Source: DATLAN01 sp035527455
GTDB lineage: Bacteria > Planctomycetota > Planctomycetia > Pirellulales > Thermoguttaceae
Direction: 5' to 3'
NCBI GenBank assembly: GCA_035527455.1
Contig: DATLAN010000568.1
Coordinates: 1-19,370 of the forward strand
Length of the DNA stretch: 19,370 nucleotides
Notes under the pieces: model-generated
Database searches by the model: none
What the model was told of the DNA's origin: nothing
What the model saw: the letters and a program-made list of their open reading frames with translations, nothing else
Shown: positions 1-8,152 of the stretch, piece by piece
Layout: each line of letters begins with the position of its first letter
Position numbering within the stretch: position 1 is the first letter of the stretch
Program-made: the position numbers and the translations under genes

Positions 1-2698
1 CCTGTTTGTCGCCGTCGATGGGGCTGCCGCTGTTGAGCACGTCGTAGTCGTCTTCGTCGCCGCCGTAATAGGTCTCCATGAACGGGGCGGCCGGCCGCTC
101 GCCCAAGTTGTAGATGCCCCAGTAGATGCCGTTGAGGTACAGGTGGACGTAGCGGCCGTGCGCCGAGCGTTGGCCCATGGCGAACTGGAGGTCGCGGGCC
201 CACTGGTCGCGGATGTACTGTGCCCGGGGAGCCTGATCGAAATGCCAATGGGGCCACGAGTTGTTGAACGGCGCCCGCAGAACGATCTCGTCGAAGCTAT
301 CGGCGGGCGAGTCGCCGTAGGGCTGATCGTCGAACAGCGGATAGCGGAGCCTGGAGTCGCCGTACCCGCTGCGGAACTCCAGGCGGAAGGAGTGTTTGGG
401 GAAGTCGGGACTTCGACTCGCCCCGCCCTGCACGCGGATGCCGCAGTCGATCTGGAATCCCGGTTCGGAGCCGTCCGGGGAGATCAACTCGGCCGAAGCC
501 GCACGTTCCCAAGCGTCGCCGGTGGATTGAGTATTCACGTAAATGCCCGAGGAGCCGAACAGGTCGTCGACGTCCATCACCACCGACATCGTGGGCAAGG
601 ACTGCAAGTCGTCGAGGATCGTGTCGCGATAGCGGTCGGCGAACAGGTTGTTGGGGCCGACGACGTCGGGATCCATTTCATAGTCGGCGGGCCGGCCGTC
701 CCAGGTGCTCGGATATCCGGCCGGGTCGTTGGGCTGCCGGATCACGTCGGCCAGGAAAAGATACGTCTGGGTATCGACGTTCGACGGTTTGTAGCCCGGC
801 TTGAATGCGGCGGCACGGAGGACCGTGGTGGTGCTGACGGTGATCGGCCCGGTGTACGCCAGGCCGTGGGTCTCGGTCGGTTTGCTGCCGTCGAGGGTGT
901 AGTAGATGGCGGTCCCGGGCGTGTCGGTGGCGATCTCCACGGAGAAGGGCTGCTCGAAGAAGCCGCGGTCGGCGCTGAAGCGGGTGTCTTCCACCAGACC
1001 CGTATAGGCCGTCGAGTTCGTCGCACCGGGTGTCGGCTCGCCGAAGTAGCGTTTGCCGCCTTGAAACAGGTCGGCCTGCACGAGGAAGTTCGGATCGGCC
1101 GCGCTGAGGTTCAGTGCGTGGATTGCCAGCACGTTTCGCCCGGGGCGCAGCCAGACGAGCGAGTCGGTGACGTCGATCGCCTCGAACTCGAGCGACTCGG
1201 CCACGCTTTGGCTCGCCGTGGCCGTCGCGTTCCATGGGAGCGAGTCGGGGGCATTGCGGCGGGCGATCTCCTGCCCGTTGAGATAAGCCACGAAGCCGTC
1301 GTTGTACTTGATCCAGAGTTGCAGCGAGTCCAGCACGCTCGGATCACCCATCTGGAAGGGGATCCTCGCCCAGAGCGAGGCGTTGACGCCGTGCATGGCG
1401 GCTGCGACGTCGATTTGCACGGCATCGGCCAAACCGGTCGCCGCGGCGTCGAACCCCAAGCCGGTGGCGACCTCGGTGGAGAACGGCGTGGCCAGTCCGG
1501 CGTTCGGTTGGCCCATCGAGACGGCGGCGACGGTCCAATCGGCGGCGGTGTTGGTGTCTGCCTCGCCGATGCGCTGCATGCTATGCTCGCGGTCGGCCCC
1601 GTTGGGCGAAACCGACGACCCGGACCACGAGTCGCCGAGCGTGATCGGGTGACCGTTGATCGTCGCGTTCAGTGCTTCGAGCTGCTCGGGGCTGTATCTC
1701 CAGGAGACGAAATCGACGACGTTGCCGTGGTCGTCGATGATCATCGCCCAGTTGTACCAGGTGGTGGCCCAGCGGACGTCACCTCCCCAGTAGTGGACGG
1801 CGTCTTCGACGTCATCGCTTCGATAGAGGACCTGGCCGGCACTCATCGAGCCGGGCAGGTGCCAGAGGATCGGATGTACGTCGTTGACGTCCTTGACCGT
1901 CGAGTTGTTCACCGCCACGACCCAGCCCGACGTATCGACGGCCCGGTCGTGGACGTTCTGGATCTCGACGTAATCGGGGCTGCTGGTGCCGATCTCGGTG
2001 ATGACGATGCGGCTGGAGGCCGCGAAGCCGTCCCAGGCCGAATCGTTGAAGTCGGCGTCGGTCCAGCCGGTGCCCAATTCGGCCTCTTCGACGCCGGGGA
2101 CGAGATACGTCAGCCGGTCTCCGTCGGGGATCAAGACCGCCGTGCCGGAAGCGTGGCCGTACGCGATGTCGGCAAACTGCTCGGGATAGGCGGGCGAGAA
2201 CTCGTAGGCAACCGTCGCACCGTCGGCCTTCACCAGGGCCAGGTATTCGCCCTCGCCGGCGAGTTGGAAGTTCGTGTGCAACGGCGCGCCGGCGGCGGTG
2301 CGATCCTTGCCGGAGGCGAAGACGACCAGGTAATCCTCCGCAGCGAGCGTACGTTGGGGAAGCTCCCACTTGGTCAGCTCATCGGCGTCGTCGGTGAGAT
2401 ACCATCCTCGAAGATCGACCGCGGATTCGCTCGGGTTGTAGATTTCGATCCAGTCGGAAGAGTCGCCGTCTTCATCGAGCAACGTGGACGCGTTGACGGC
2501 CATGATTTCGCTGATGATCGGCGAGGCGGCGTCGAGCACCACGCGCGGTTCGAGCGGCTCGAACGCCAGCGGGACCTCACGGCGGCTGCGCAAGGTGTTT
2601 GCAGAGCGTCGGGGCCGAGGCCGTGCCCTGCGCGTTTCGGCACCGGCGTTGTTCTGCCAAGGCAACGGCGGGCAAGCCCGCCCGCTAAACGGCGACAT
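1..2698 (-). CDS. Exported lamin-tail / chitobiase-C / CotH-kinase protein (partial, C-terminus beyond left edge)
   Basis: The reading frame is open from ATG 2698 to the left edge, giving 899 visible codons without a stop. The start is supported by AGGA seven bases upstream and a promoter-like pair further up. The N-terminus is basic and leads into the planctomycete-type motif FEPLEPRVVLDAA (about residues 47-59). A lamin-tail domain follows (IISEIMAVNAS, SDWIEIYNPSE, DLRGWYLTDD; about 60-190). A second lamin-tail-like stretch starts at VITEIGTSSPDYVEIQN (about 230-380). A jelly-roll-like segment contains YNDGFVAYLNGQEIARRNAP (about 455-530). A chitobiase/HexA C-terminal-type domain has TPGTAIYYTLDGSKPTE (about 570-640). 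From about 705 a CotH-type domain has PTMSVVMDVDDLF, IRVQGGASR, KHSFRLEFR and LYLNGIYWGIYNLGERP. CotH proteins are kinases acting on secreted or spore-coat proteins; any activity here is inference because the end of the domain is missing. The protein is likely surface-exposed or extracellular. Confidence 0.85.
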   Translation of the reverse strand, partial: MSPFSGRACPPLPWQNNAGAETRRARPRPRRSANTLRSRREVPLAFEPLEPRVVLDAASPIISEIMAVNASTLLDEDGDSSDWIEIYNPSESAVDLRGWYLTDDADELTKWELPQRTLAAEDYLVVFASGKDRTAAGAPLHTNFQLAGEGEYLALVKADGATVAYEFSPAYPEQFADIAYGHASGTAVLIPDGDRLTYLVPGVEEAELGTGWTDADFNDSAWDGFAASSRIVITEIGTSSPDYVEIQNVHDRAVDTSGWVVAVNNSTVKDVNDVHPILWHLPGSMSAGQVLYRSDDVEDAVHYWGGDVRWATTWYNWAMIIDDHGNVVDFVSWRYSPEQLEALNATINGHPITLGDSWSGSSVSPNGADREHSMQRIGEADTNTAADWTVAAVSMGQPNAGLATPFSTEVATGLGFDAAATGLADAVQIDVAAAMHGVNASLWARIPFQMGDPSVLDSLQLWIKYNDGFVAYLNGQEIARRNAPDSLPWNATATASQSVAESLEFEAIDVTDSLVWLRPGRNVLAIHALNLSAADPNFLVQADLFQGGKRYFGEPTPGATNSTAYTGLVEDTRFSADRGFFEQPFSVEIATDTPGTAIYYTLDGSKPTETHGLAYTGPITVSTTTVLRAAAFKPGYKPSNVDTQTYLFLADVIRQPNDPAGYPSTWDGRPADYEMDPDVVGPNNLFADRYRDTILDDLQSLPTMSVVMDVDDLFGSSGIYVNTQSTGDAWERAASAELISPDGSEPGFQIDCGIRVQGGASRSPDFPKHSFRLEFRSGYGDSRLRYPLFDDQPYGDSPADSFDEIVLRAPFNNSWPHWHFDQAPRAQYIRDQWARDLQFAMGQRSAHGRYVHLYLNGIYWGIYNLGERPAAPFMETYYGGDEDDYDVLNSGSPIDGDKQ

Positions 2699-2738
2699 CT
2701 GAAAATCCTGCACTGTGGGAATCGCACAAAGTGTCCCT

Positions 2739-2767
2739 ATTATGCCGGAATTCCGCGCAAAACGCAA
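2739..2767 (-). promoter_or_regulatory. Predicted promoter of the CotH/lamin-tail gene
   Basis: On the minus strand TTGCGT (2767-2762) is followed after 17 bases by CATAAT (2744-2739), which differs from the consensus -10 by one base. The expected transcript start, near 2732, leaves a leader of about 34 bases with AGGA before ATG 2698. It lies in the 99-bp gap after the propeller gene, so the CotH gene probably has its own transcript. The match is by eye and the -35 is weak (three of six). Confidence 0.45.
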
Positions 2768-2797
2768 GATGTGTGGACCCGAAAAGGGCACAACCCG

Positions 2798-5467
2798 TCA
2801 GTCTGCCTGGGAGGCCGCTTCGATGGTCTCGACGAGGTTCAGGATGTAGAACAGGTCGCCGCGGGCGAAGGCCGGTACGTCGAGGTACTTGTCCAGCTCC
2901 TCGCGCGGCTGGTTCAGCACGAGCGCCTTGGCCTGGAACAGGGCGTGGACGTCGTAAAGGTGCTGGAGGTTGCCCTCGCCCATCGTGCCCTCGAACGCCG
3001 AGTTGAACCAGTACGGGGCCACGTCGTTGAGATGGGCCACGCCCTGCTCGATCTTCGCCCGGGCGTGCTCGTGCAGGTATCGGCCCAACTCGGGCGTCAT
3101 CCAGATGAAACAGCGGGCGACGTTGATGCGCTGCTTGTGATAATCGCGGGTCCTTTGGCCCGACGCATCGCACCAGGGGCTCTTGATGTCGACCTGCTCG
3201 ACCCACAAGCGGTGCAACCGGTCGCGCTGGGCCAGCACGCCGGCGTCCGGCTGTTGGCCGGCGAGCTGTTGCAGTCCCAGATAACCTTCGTATCCGGCGA
3301 TGTACATGTTCAACTGCCAGACGTGCTGCAGCAGGATCGCGTCGGGAATCTGCGGCGGCAGTTCGAGCTTCGCCCGCGCTGCCTTCAGCAACTCCGCGGG
3401 ATCGCCCAACCCCGCCTGCGCGTACTTGTACATGCCATAGACGTTATGCGGCGGAAACGGCCACATCCACCGGCCGCCCAGCACGGACGCGTCCTTCTGT
3501 TCGGCGAGCATGGCGACGGCTTCGGGCGGATAGTCGGCCCAAGTCCGCGGCGTGCCCTCCCAACCGTACGCGGCCACCTCGGCGGGCGGATGGTCGCGGA
3601 ATTCCTTCTGCAGGTATCGACGCAGTGCCTCCTGTTGCGACGGAGGCAAGTGCGGCAGTGCGCGGGTCAGCACGTAGAACGTGTCGGCGGGAATCTGGAA
3701 ATATTGCGACATGTGATCGTACCGGGCAAGAAACTGACCGAGGCAGTAGTAGCCCGGCTGGAGGTGCCCCGCGTCGAGGATCCGCTGAATCTCCTCGCCC
3801 AACCGCTGTTCAAGGTGCGCGACGCTGCGCGGCTCGAGCGTGTCGGTCACGTCGGCGGCGTCGATGCGAGGCAGCTTCCTGGGCGGCTCGGAAGCCGGGC
3901 CGAAAGCCACCACGCAGTTGCTCTTGATCGAATAGACCATGCCGTCGTAGGGGACGATCGGGTTCTGGTGGCCGTGGTTGCTGTACGTGCCGTCGGGGCC
4001 GCCGAAGAGATTCCACAGCCCGGACATGCCGCGGTTGTCGAAGTACAGGTGCATCTCGTCGTAGCCGGGGAATTGCCGCGGAAGGGCGTTGGAGTAGCTC
4101 CAGAAATCCCCCAGGGATCCTCGCGCACCGCGTCCGTCCGTGCCGCCGTCGATGGCGTACCACACGCCCTCGCGGTCGCAGCAGACCACCTCGTAGATCA
4201 CGTTGCCGGCACCGGAAAGGGCGCCCGGTTCGTCGGCCGCCTTGGAAACGCCGACGAGTTGGACGTGCCGCGAGCCGGTCGCCGGATTGACCTCCCAGCC
4301 GAACAGGATGCTGCGGGGCATGAAGTTGCCGGAATCCGCCCGCGGCGCCCGACCCAGGAACATGCACTTCTCGTAGATCACGCCGTTGGGATGGACGACC
4401 GGCGGCGGACAGTGCGTGTGCTTCCAGTGCAGCGTGATCGGGGCGTAGCCCTTGCGGCCGTCGATGTCCAGGGTCAATTCCTTGCCGTCTTTCTGCGAGA
4501 GCACGAAGAAGAACCGCCGCCACGGTTTCTCGCCGAAGTGTACGGCCGCTTTGGAGACGTCCATGGTGGTTGAACCGGCCGGCCAACTGCCCTCGGCCGT
4601 CCCGCGGGGGCCCAACTCGTGGCCGCCGACGTTCTCGGCCGGGAACAGATCGGCCTGTTCCATCCTGAGATAGTGCGGGCTCATGGGGCCGTCGGTGTAG
4701 TTGGGCATGCCGCAGAAAACGACCCAATCGCGGTAGATCACCGGCCACCAGGAATGGAACCCGTGGGTCGGCAGCTTCTCGCTCTTCCAGACGGGCGATC
4801 CGTCGGCGGCCTTGACCGCATAGGCATGGCAGTCGTTCGAGGCGAAGAAGACCACGCCGTCGCGATACGCGGCCGAGTTGAGCACCGGCCCGTCCGTCTT
4901 GAACTTCCAAAGCAGTTCGCCCTGACTCGGCGTGTCGTGGGCGCCGATCGCGTAGAGATGCCCGTCGCGGTTGCCCAAGATGACCTTGCCGTCGACGACC
5001 AGCGGGTTGGTGCGGTATCCGGCCAGCGCGCCGTCGAACGACCAGAGGTGCCTGCCCGTGTCTGCTTCCAGGGCGTGCAGGCGTCGATCCATTCCGCCCA
5101 CGTAGCAGATTTCCCCGTCGATGGTCGGCGCGTTGCCCAGCGGCATTTCGGTGTCGAATCGCCAGGCCAACGCGCCGGTCTTGGCGTCCAGTGCGACCAG
5201 TCCGCGGGCCGAAGCGATGTAGACCTTGCCGCGGGCGGCGATGACTTGGATCTCTTGCGGAATGAAGGCCTCGATCGGACGGTACCAGGCGGGAGAAAGC
5301 CGACCGCGGACTTCGTCCGGCACCCAACTGGTCCGCTGGGGATTGGCCCCGGCCATGGTCCATCCGTCGGCGGCCGAGGCCGAATACGCCAATCCCGGGA
5401 AGCCTCCGATGACCAGAGCGGTGAGAAACGCGCACCCGATGACCATAGGGGATGTCCGTGATTTCAT
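2798..5467 (-). CDS. Exported PQQ-type beta-propeller protein with unassigned C-terminal helical region
   Basis: This gene encodes 889 residues from ATG 5467, which overlaps the upstream methyltransferase stop as ATGA. The longer frame upstream is methyltransferase sequence in another frame, so this start is preferred. Residues 1-33 form a Sec signal peptide (hydrophobic VIGCAFLTALVIGGF, cleavage near YSASA/AD). A propeller of PQQ/BamB-like repeats covers about 35-522, with blades such as GLVALDAKTGALAWRFDTE, RLHALEADTGRHLWSFDG, HLYAIGAHDT and HAYAVKAADGSPVWKSE. Such repeats can bind PQQ or act only as a protein scaffold; no dehydrogenase signature was seen, so enzyme activity is not claimed. 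Residues about 523-889 are rich in helix-forming and aromatic residues (PFPPHNVYGMYKYAQAGLGD, PYWFNSAFEGTMGEGNLQH) and match no family I recognise; an alpha/alpha-toroid fold is only a guess. The protein is likely periplasmic or surface-located and works with its coupled neighbour. Confidence 0.85.
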   Translation of the reverse strand: MKSRTSPMVIGCAFLTALVIGGFPGLAYSASAADGWTMAGANPQRTSWVPDEVRGRLSPAWYRPIEAFIPQEIQVIAARGKVYIASARGLVALDAKTGALAWRFDTEMPLGNAPTIDGEICYVGGMDRRLHALEADTGRHLWSFDGALAGYRTNPLVVDGKVILGNRDGHLYAIGAHDTPSQGELLWKFKTDGPVLNSAAYRDGVVFFASNDCHAYAVKAADGSPVWKSEKLPTHGFHSWWPVIYRDWVVFCGMPNYTDGPMSPHYLRMEQADLFPAENVGGHELGPRGTAEGSWPAGSTTMDVSKAAVHFGEKPWRRFFFVLSQKDGKELTLDIDGRKGYAPITLHWKHTHCPPPVVHPNGVIYEKCMFLGRAPRADSGNFMPRSILFGWEVNPATGSRHVQLVGVSKAADEPGALSGAGNVIYEVVCCDREGVWYAIDGGTDGRGARGSLGDFWSYSNALPRQFPGYDEMHLYFDNRGMSGLWNLFGGPDGTYSNHGHQNPIVPYDGMVYSIKSNCVVAFGPASEPPRKLPRIDAADVTDTLEPRSVAHLEQRLGEEIQRILDAGHLQPGYYCLGQFLARYDHMSQYFQIPADTFYVLTRALPHLPPSQQEALRRYLQKEFRDHPPAEVAAYGWEGTPRTWADYPPEAVAMLAEQKDASVLGGRWMWPFPPHNVYGMYKYAQAGLGDPAELLKAARAKLELPPQIPDAILLQHVWQLNMYIAGYEGYLGLQQLAGQQPDAGVLAQRDRLHRLWVEQVDIKSPWCDASGQRTRDYHKQRINVARCFIWMTPELGRYLHEHARAKIEQGVAHLNDVAPYWFNSAFEGTMGEGNLQHLYDVHALFQAKALVLNQPREELDKYLDVPAFARGDLFYILNLVETIEAASQAD

Positions 5468-7089
5468 GGCTGCCTCGAAGACTCGATCTGTTGAGATTCC
5501 GTGAGCAAATAGCGTCCGTCCTTTTTCTCGAACGTAAGCAGCAATCCTTCGTCGGGGAGCGCGCACTTTTCGATATCGCCCGAGCCGGCAGGAACCGCCT
5601 TGACGGAGAGCGGCGTGCCCCGGCCCTTCAAGGAGACATGGCGTCCGTCGACCGTCTTCAGGCCGCGCAATCGCCAGCCGTTCTCCTTCAGCCACGTCTC
5701 GGGCGATTGGGAAACCTCCGGGCCGCCGACGAAAGGATCGGCCTGCGGCGCGAGTTCCGCCGGGTCGGTCTTGCCGAAGACGAGGAGAAAACGATCGGGC
5801 GACGGCTGCGGGCCCTCGCTCCAGAGGCAGAATCCCGCCTCCGCCATCTCCTGCTTGACGACTTGCGGATCGATCTGCCGGCGGTGACTTGCCTCGCGCC
5901 GCGAGAGCGGCTCCGTGGCCCGGCGGTCGACCACGTAGACGCAACCGGCCGGCGAGAGTTTTTCGTGAATCTTCGTCAGCAGCGTCTTGCCGTGGAAGAG
6001 GAGATGATAGCCGTCGAGAAAGAAAACCACGTCGATCGGCTCGCCGTCCCATTGCGGATCGCCCTGCTCCGTCAAGACCGAGGGGAACGAAACGTTCTCG
6101 GGCAGCGGCGGCCTCTCGTCTTTCTGGGTGGCCCATTCCTCCAACACGATCTCCAGCGCCTCGGCGGACGAGCCTTGCAGGATCGGCTCGATCAGCTTCC
6201 GGCCTTCTCCCAGCGCGATGAAAACGGGCCGCTGGTACGGACGGCCGAGTGGCAGCAACGGCCCGGCGGCCTGCTTTGCCTCCAGCGGCAGGAAACGATC
6301 CGGGTCGCCGGCGGGTTCCTCGGGCTCTTCGGGCCGCTGAAAGACCAGCACGAACGGGTCGGCCTTTTCCTCGAACCAGCATTCTTCCGCACACTCCACG
6401 AACAGGAACCCTTCTTCGCGGGCTTCCCGGACGACGGTGGTCTCGGCGATCAAGAAGTGTTTCGCCTGGCGTTGTTCTCGCGGGACCCAGTCGCGCAGCG
6501 TGCCCTGGCGTTGGTCGACCACGACCAGGTAGCCGCCCGGCTTGAGCCCGCGGCGGAGCCCTTGCAGCATTTCGCGAGGTTTCGCGAAGTGGTGGTAGAC
6601 CAGCCGCATGAAGGCCAGGTCGACGCTGTCCGGCGGCAGGCAGGGGTCGTCGCCGCGGCCCAGCAGGGCGTGAACCTGCGAGAGGTTTCGCTTTTCCGCC
6701 TCTTCTTTCAGCGATTTCACCTGGGCTTCGCCGATCTCCTCGGCGTAAACCGCCCCTTTCTCACCGACGACGTCGGCAAAGACCCACGTCTCCTGACCTC
6801 TGCCCGCCCCGATGTCGGCGATCGTGGAGCCCTTGCCGAGGCCCAGGTGGGCGACCAAGGCGCGAACCGCATCTTCCCGCGTCGAGGGCTTCGCGGGTTG
6901 TGGCTTTTGGCTGTCGGCGACCTGAACGTCCACGGCGGCCGGCGGCGATTGTTCCTGCCCACGGGCAAAGGTCGAGGCGCTCGGCCACGCCGTCCAGAGA
7001 AGCAAAGTCAACGCGAGCAGACTCGCGGGCATCAACGACCAGCGGCTGTGACCGTCGCCGGCTGATCTGCGGTGGTTGAGAATCGGCAT
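5464..7089 (-). CDS. Exported tandem class I SAM-dependent methyltransferase-like protein
   Basis: This gene encodes 541 residues from ATG 7089, preceded by AAGGA at suitable spacing. The N-terminus has a signal-peptide-like segment (LMPASLLALTLLLWTAW, about 19-35, then a small-residue c-region), followed by a low-complexity Pro/Gln/Ala linker. A class I methyltransferase domain covers about 70-240. SAM motif I is IADIGAGRGQE (90-100), the acidic strand is AVYAEEIG, motif IV is DSVDLAFMRLVYHHF and the post-motif strand is LKPGGYLVVVDQR. A second half repeats the late part of the fold: IDVVFFLDGYHLLFHGKTLL, then LSPAGCVYVVDRR and FLLVFGK. It lacks a clear GxGxG and is probably a degenerate, non-binding copy. 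Family knowledge says SAM is cytoplasmic, so an export signal is odd. The stop overlaps the propeller gene start by four bases (ATGA), implying translational coupling. The substrate is unknown. Confidence 0.85.
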   Translation of the reverse strand: MPILNHRRSAGDGHSRWSLMPASLLALTLLLWTAWPSASTFARGQEQSPPAAVDVQVADSQKPQPAKPSTREDAVRALVAHLGLGKGSTIADIGAGRGQETWVFADVVGEKGAVYAEEIGEAQVKSLKEEAEKRNLSQVHALLGRGDDPCLPPDSVDLAFMRLVYHHFAKPREMLQGLRRGLKPGGYLVVVDQRQGTLRDWVPREQRQAKHFLIAETTVVREAREEGFLFVECAEECWFEEKADPFVLVFQRPEEPEEPAGDPDRFLPLEAKQAAGPLLPLGRPYQRPVFIALGEGRKLIEPILQGSSAEALEIVLEEWATQKDERPPLPENVSFPSVLTEQGDPQWDGEPIDVVFFLDGYHLLFHGKTLLTKIHEKLSPAGCVYVVDRRATEPLSRREASHRRQIDPQVVKQEMAEAGFCLWSEGPQPSPDRFLLVFGKTDPAELAPQADPFVGGPEVSQSPETWLKENGWRLRGLKTVDGRHVSLKGRGTPLSVKAVPAGSGDIEKCALPDEGLLLTFEKKDGRYLLTESQQIESSRQP

Positions 7090-7226
7090 GGAGATTTTCC
7101 TTTCAACTGAAGGTTGTTCGTCTTGCAGGGGCGTTCCATATCATCCGAGAAGCTGTTCCTTCGCGTAACTCCATAAGTGACAACGTCTTGCGCAATCAGC
7201 GTTGCTCCAAATGGCCTCTGTGGTTT

Positions 7227-7403
7227 GGTTCATCCTGGATTTGCGTACCTGGGAAACGCACACCAGAAGTACCGGTGCCTCTTCTCTGTTTCCTGACCGT
7301 CATAACTCCAGGAAAGCCATAGGCTTTGGCGCATCGATGAACAGAGAAGAGGCACCGGTACTCCCCGAGGTAGCGTTGGAAGTACGCTTTCGCCGGATGA
7401 ACC
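7227..7403. repeat. 177-bp hyphenated palindrome (MITE-like or structured element)
   Basis: Two 64-base arms, 7227-7290 and 7340-7403, align as an inverted repeat without gaps. The inner 23 bases are perfect (7268-7290 with 7340-7362; the sequence begins AGTACCGGTGCC). A central GCGTAC block and an outer GGTTCATCC block are also perfect, and the stretches between them have diverged. The 49-base centre contains its own small stems: TTTCCTG (7289-7295) with CAGGAAA (7309-7315), and AAAGCC-ATA-GGCTTT (7313-7327). No transposase is visible nearby. It could be a non-autonomous mobile element or a large foldback RNA or DNA structure. No clear target duplication was found. Confidence 0.75.
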
Positions 7404-7568
7404 CGTGGTTTCTAGTTCGAGCCACAACCCATGAAACCCCACTGCAGGGCTAATGTTTCGTGGCGGAACTCCCGGTTTCTTTCCCTACCAATGACGAGCT
7501 TACACCGCACCGACCACTTTATCCAAAGAAATCCGGATGATATCCTGCAAGTGTTTGTGCCCACGTTC

Positions 7569-7601
7569 TCGGTGGAGAAATGGGCCTGGGAACGCCACCG
7601 A
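7569..7601 (+). promoter_or_regulatory. Possible leader hairpin before rubrerythrin
   Basis: TCGGTGG (7569-7575) can pair with CCACCGA (7595-7601) across a 19-base loop. The hairpin ends six bases before the strong AAGGAGG ribosome site (7608-7614), so it would lie in the mRNA leader. The stem is short and may be fortuitous; a role in translation control is only a possibility. Confidence 0.25.
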
Positions 7602-7620
7602 CGCTCGAAGGAGGAAAACG

Positions 7621-8145
7621 ATGAGCAAGACCGAGGAAAACCTGAAGGCTGCCTTCGCCGGCGAGTCGCAGGCGAGGAACAAGTACACGTATTTCGCCAA
7701 CGTGGCCAGAAAGGAAGGCTATCACTACATCGCCAAGGTCTTCGAGGAGGCCGCCAACAACGAAATGCGACACGCCAAAGACGAACTGGCGCTGCTGGCG
7801 GGCATCGGCGATACCGTGGCGAACCTGAAAGAGGCCATCGCTGGAGAACATCACGAGACGACCGGGATGTACCCGACCTTCGCCCAAGAGGCCGAGGAAG
7901 AGGGCGACATGGAGGCCGCCCGGCTGTTCAACCAGATCGCCAAGGTCGAGAAACACCACGAGCTGCGATACCGCAAGCTGCTGGAGATGGTCGAGAACGG
8001 CACGGTCTACAAGCGGGAGCAGCCGATCCGCTGGAAATGCAGTCAGTGTGGGTATATCGTGGAAGGAACGGAGCCGCCTGCGAAGTGCCCGGCGTGCAAA
8101 CATCCCCGGGAACACTACGAGCCGGAGTCCATGGCCTTCGAATGA
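7621..8145 (+). CDS. rbr: Rubrerythrin (ferritin-like diiron domain plus C-terminal rubredoxin domain)
   Basis: This gene encodes 174 residues. ATG 7621 follows AAGGAGG six bases away, which rules out longer in-frame starts upstream. The N-terminal four-helix diiron domain shows E15, E48xxH51, E90xxE93 and E110xxH113 in the arrangement expected for rubrerythrin iron ligands. The C-terminal rubredoxin-like knuckles are C140xxC143 and C156xxC159. Rubrerythrins reduce hydrogen peroxide in the cytoplasm using electrons passed through the rubredoxin centre, so this is an oxidative-stress defence gene. The length is slightly under the classical 190 residues but both domains are complete. The peptidase gene follows 21 bases downstream on the same strand, so readthrough is likely. 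No recognisable PerR-type operator was found upstream. Confidence 0.95.
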   Translation: MSKTEENLKAAFAGESQARNKYTYFANVARKEGYHYIAKVFEEAANNEMRHAKDELALLAGIGDTVANLKEAIAGEHHETTGMYPTFAQEAEEEGDMEAARLFNQIAKVEKHHELRYRKLLEMVENGTVYKREQPIRWKCSQCGYIVEGTEPPAKCPACKHPREHYEPESMAFE

Positions 8146-8152
8146 TTTCGCT

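Larger units (their letters stand above)
7090..7620. other. Intergenic region between divergent methyltransferase and rubrerythrin genes
   Basis: These 531 bases separate two divergent genes. They contain a 177-bp hyphenated palindrome (7227-7403) and a small leader hairpin (7569-7601) just before the rubrerythrin ribosome site. Short open frames occur here (for example 7202-7453) but they run through the palindrome and lack ribosome sites, so no gene is called. I found no convincing -35/-10 pair for either flanking gene, although both must be transcribed from this gap. Confidence 0.6.

Noticed and set aside
143..4573. A 1476-codon open frame on the plus strand
   Set aside because: It runs antisense through two well-supported minus-strand genes, has no recognisable domains, and is explained by strong third-position G+C bias, which removes stops from the opposite strand.
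5468..6394. N-terminal extension of the propeller protein up to an ATG at 6394
   Set aside because: That stretch is methyltransferase coding sequence in another frame; the ATGA overlap and signal peptide at 5467 define the real start.
7202..7453. Small frames across the 7227-7403 palindrome
   Set aside because: They lie inside an inverted repeat, so similar frames appear on both strands; no ribosome site or family similarity.
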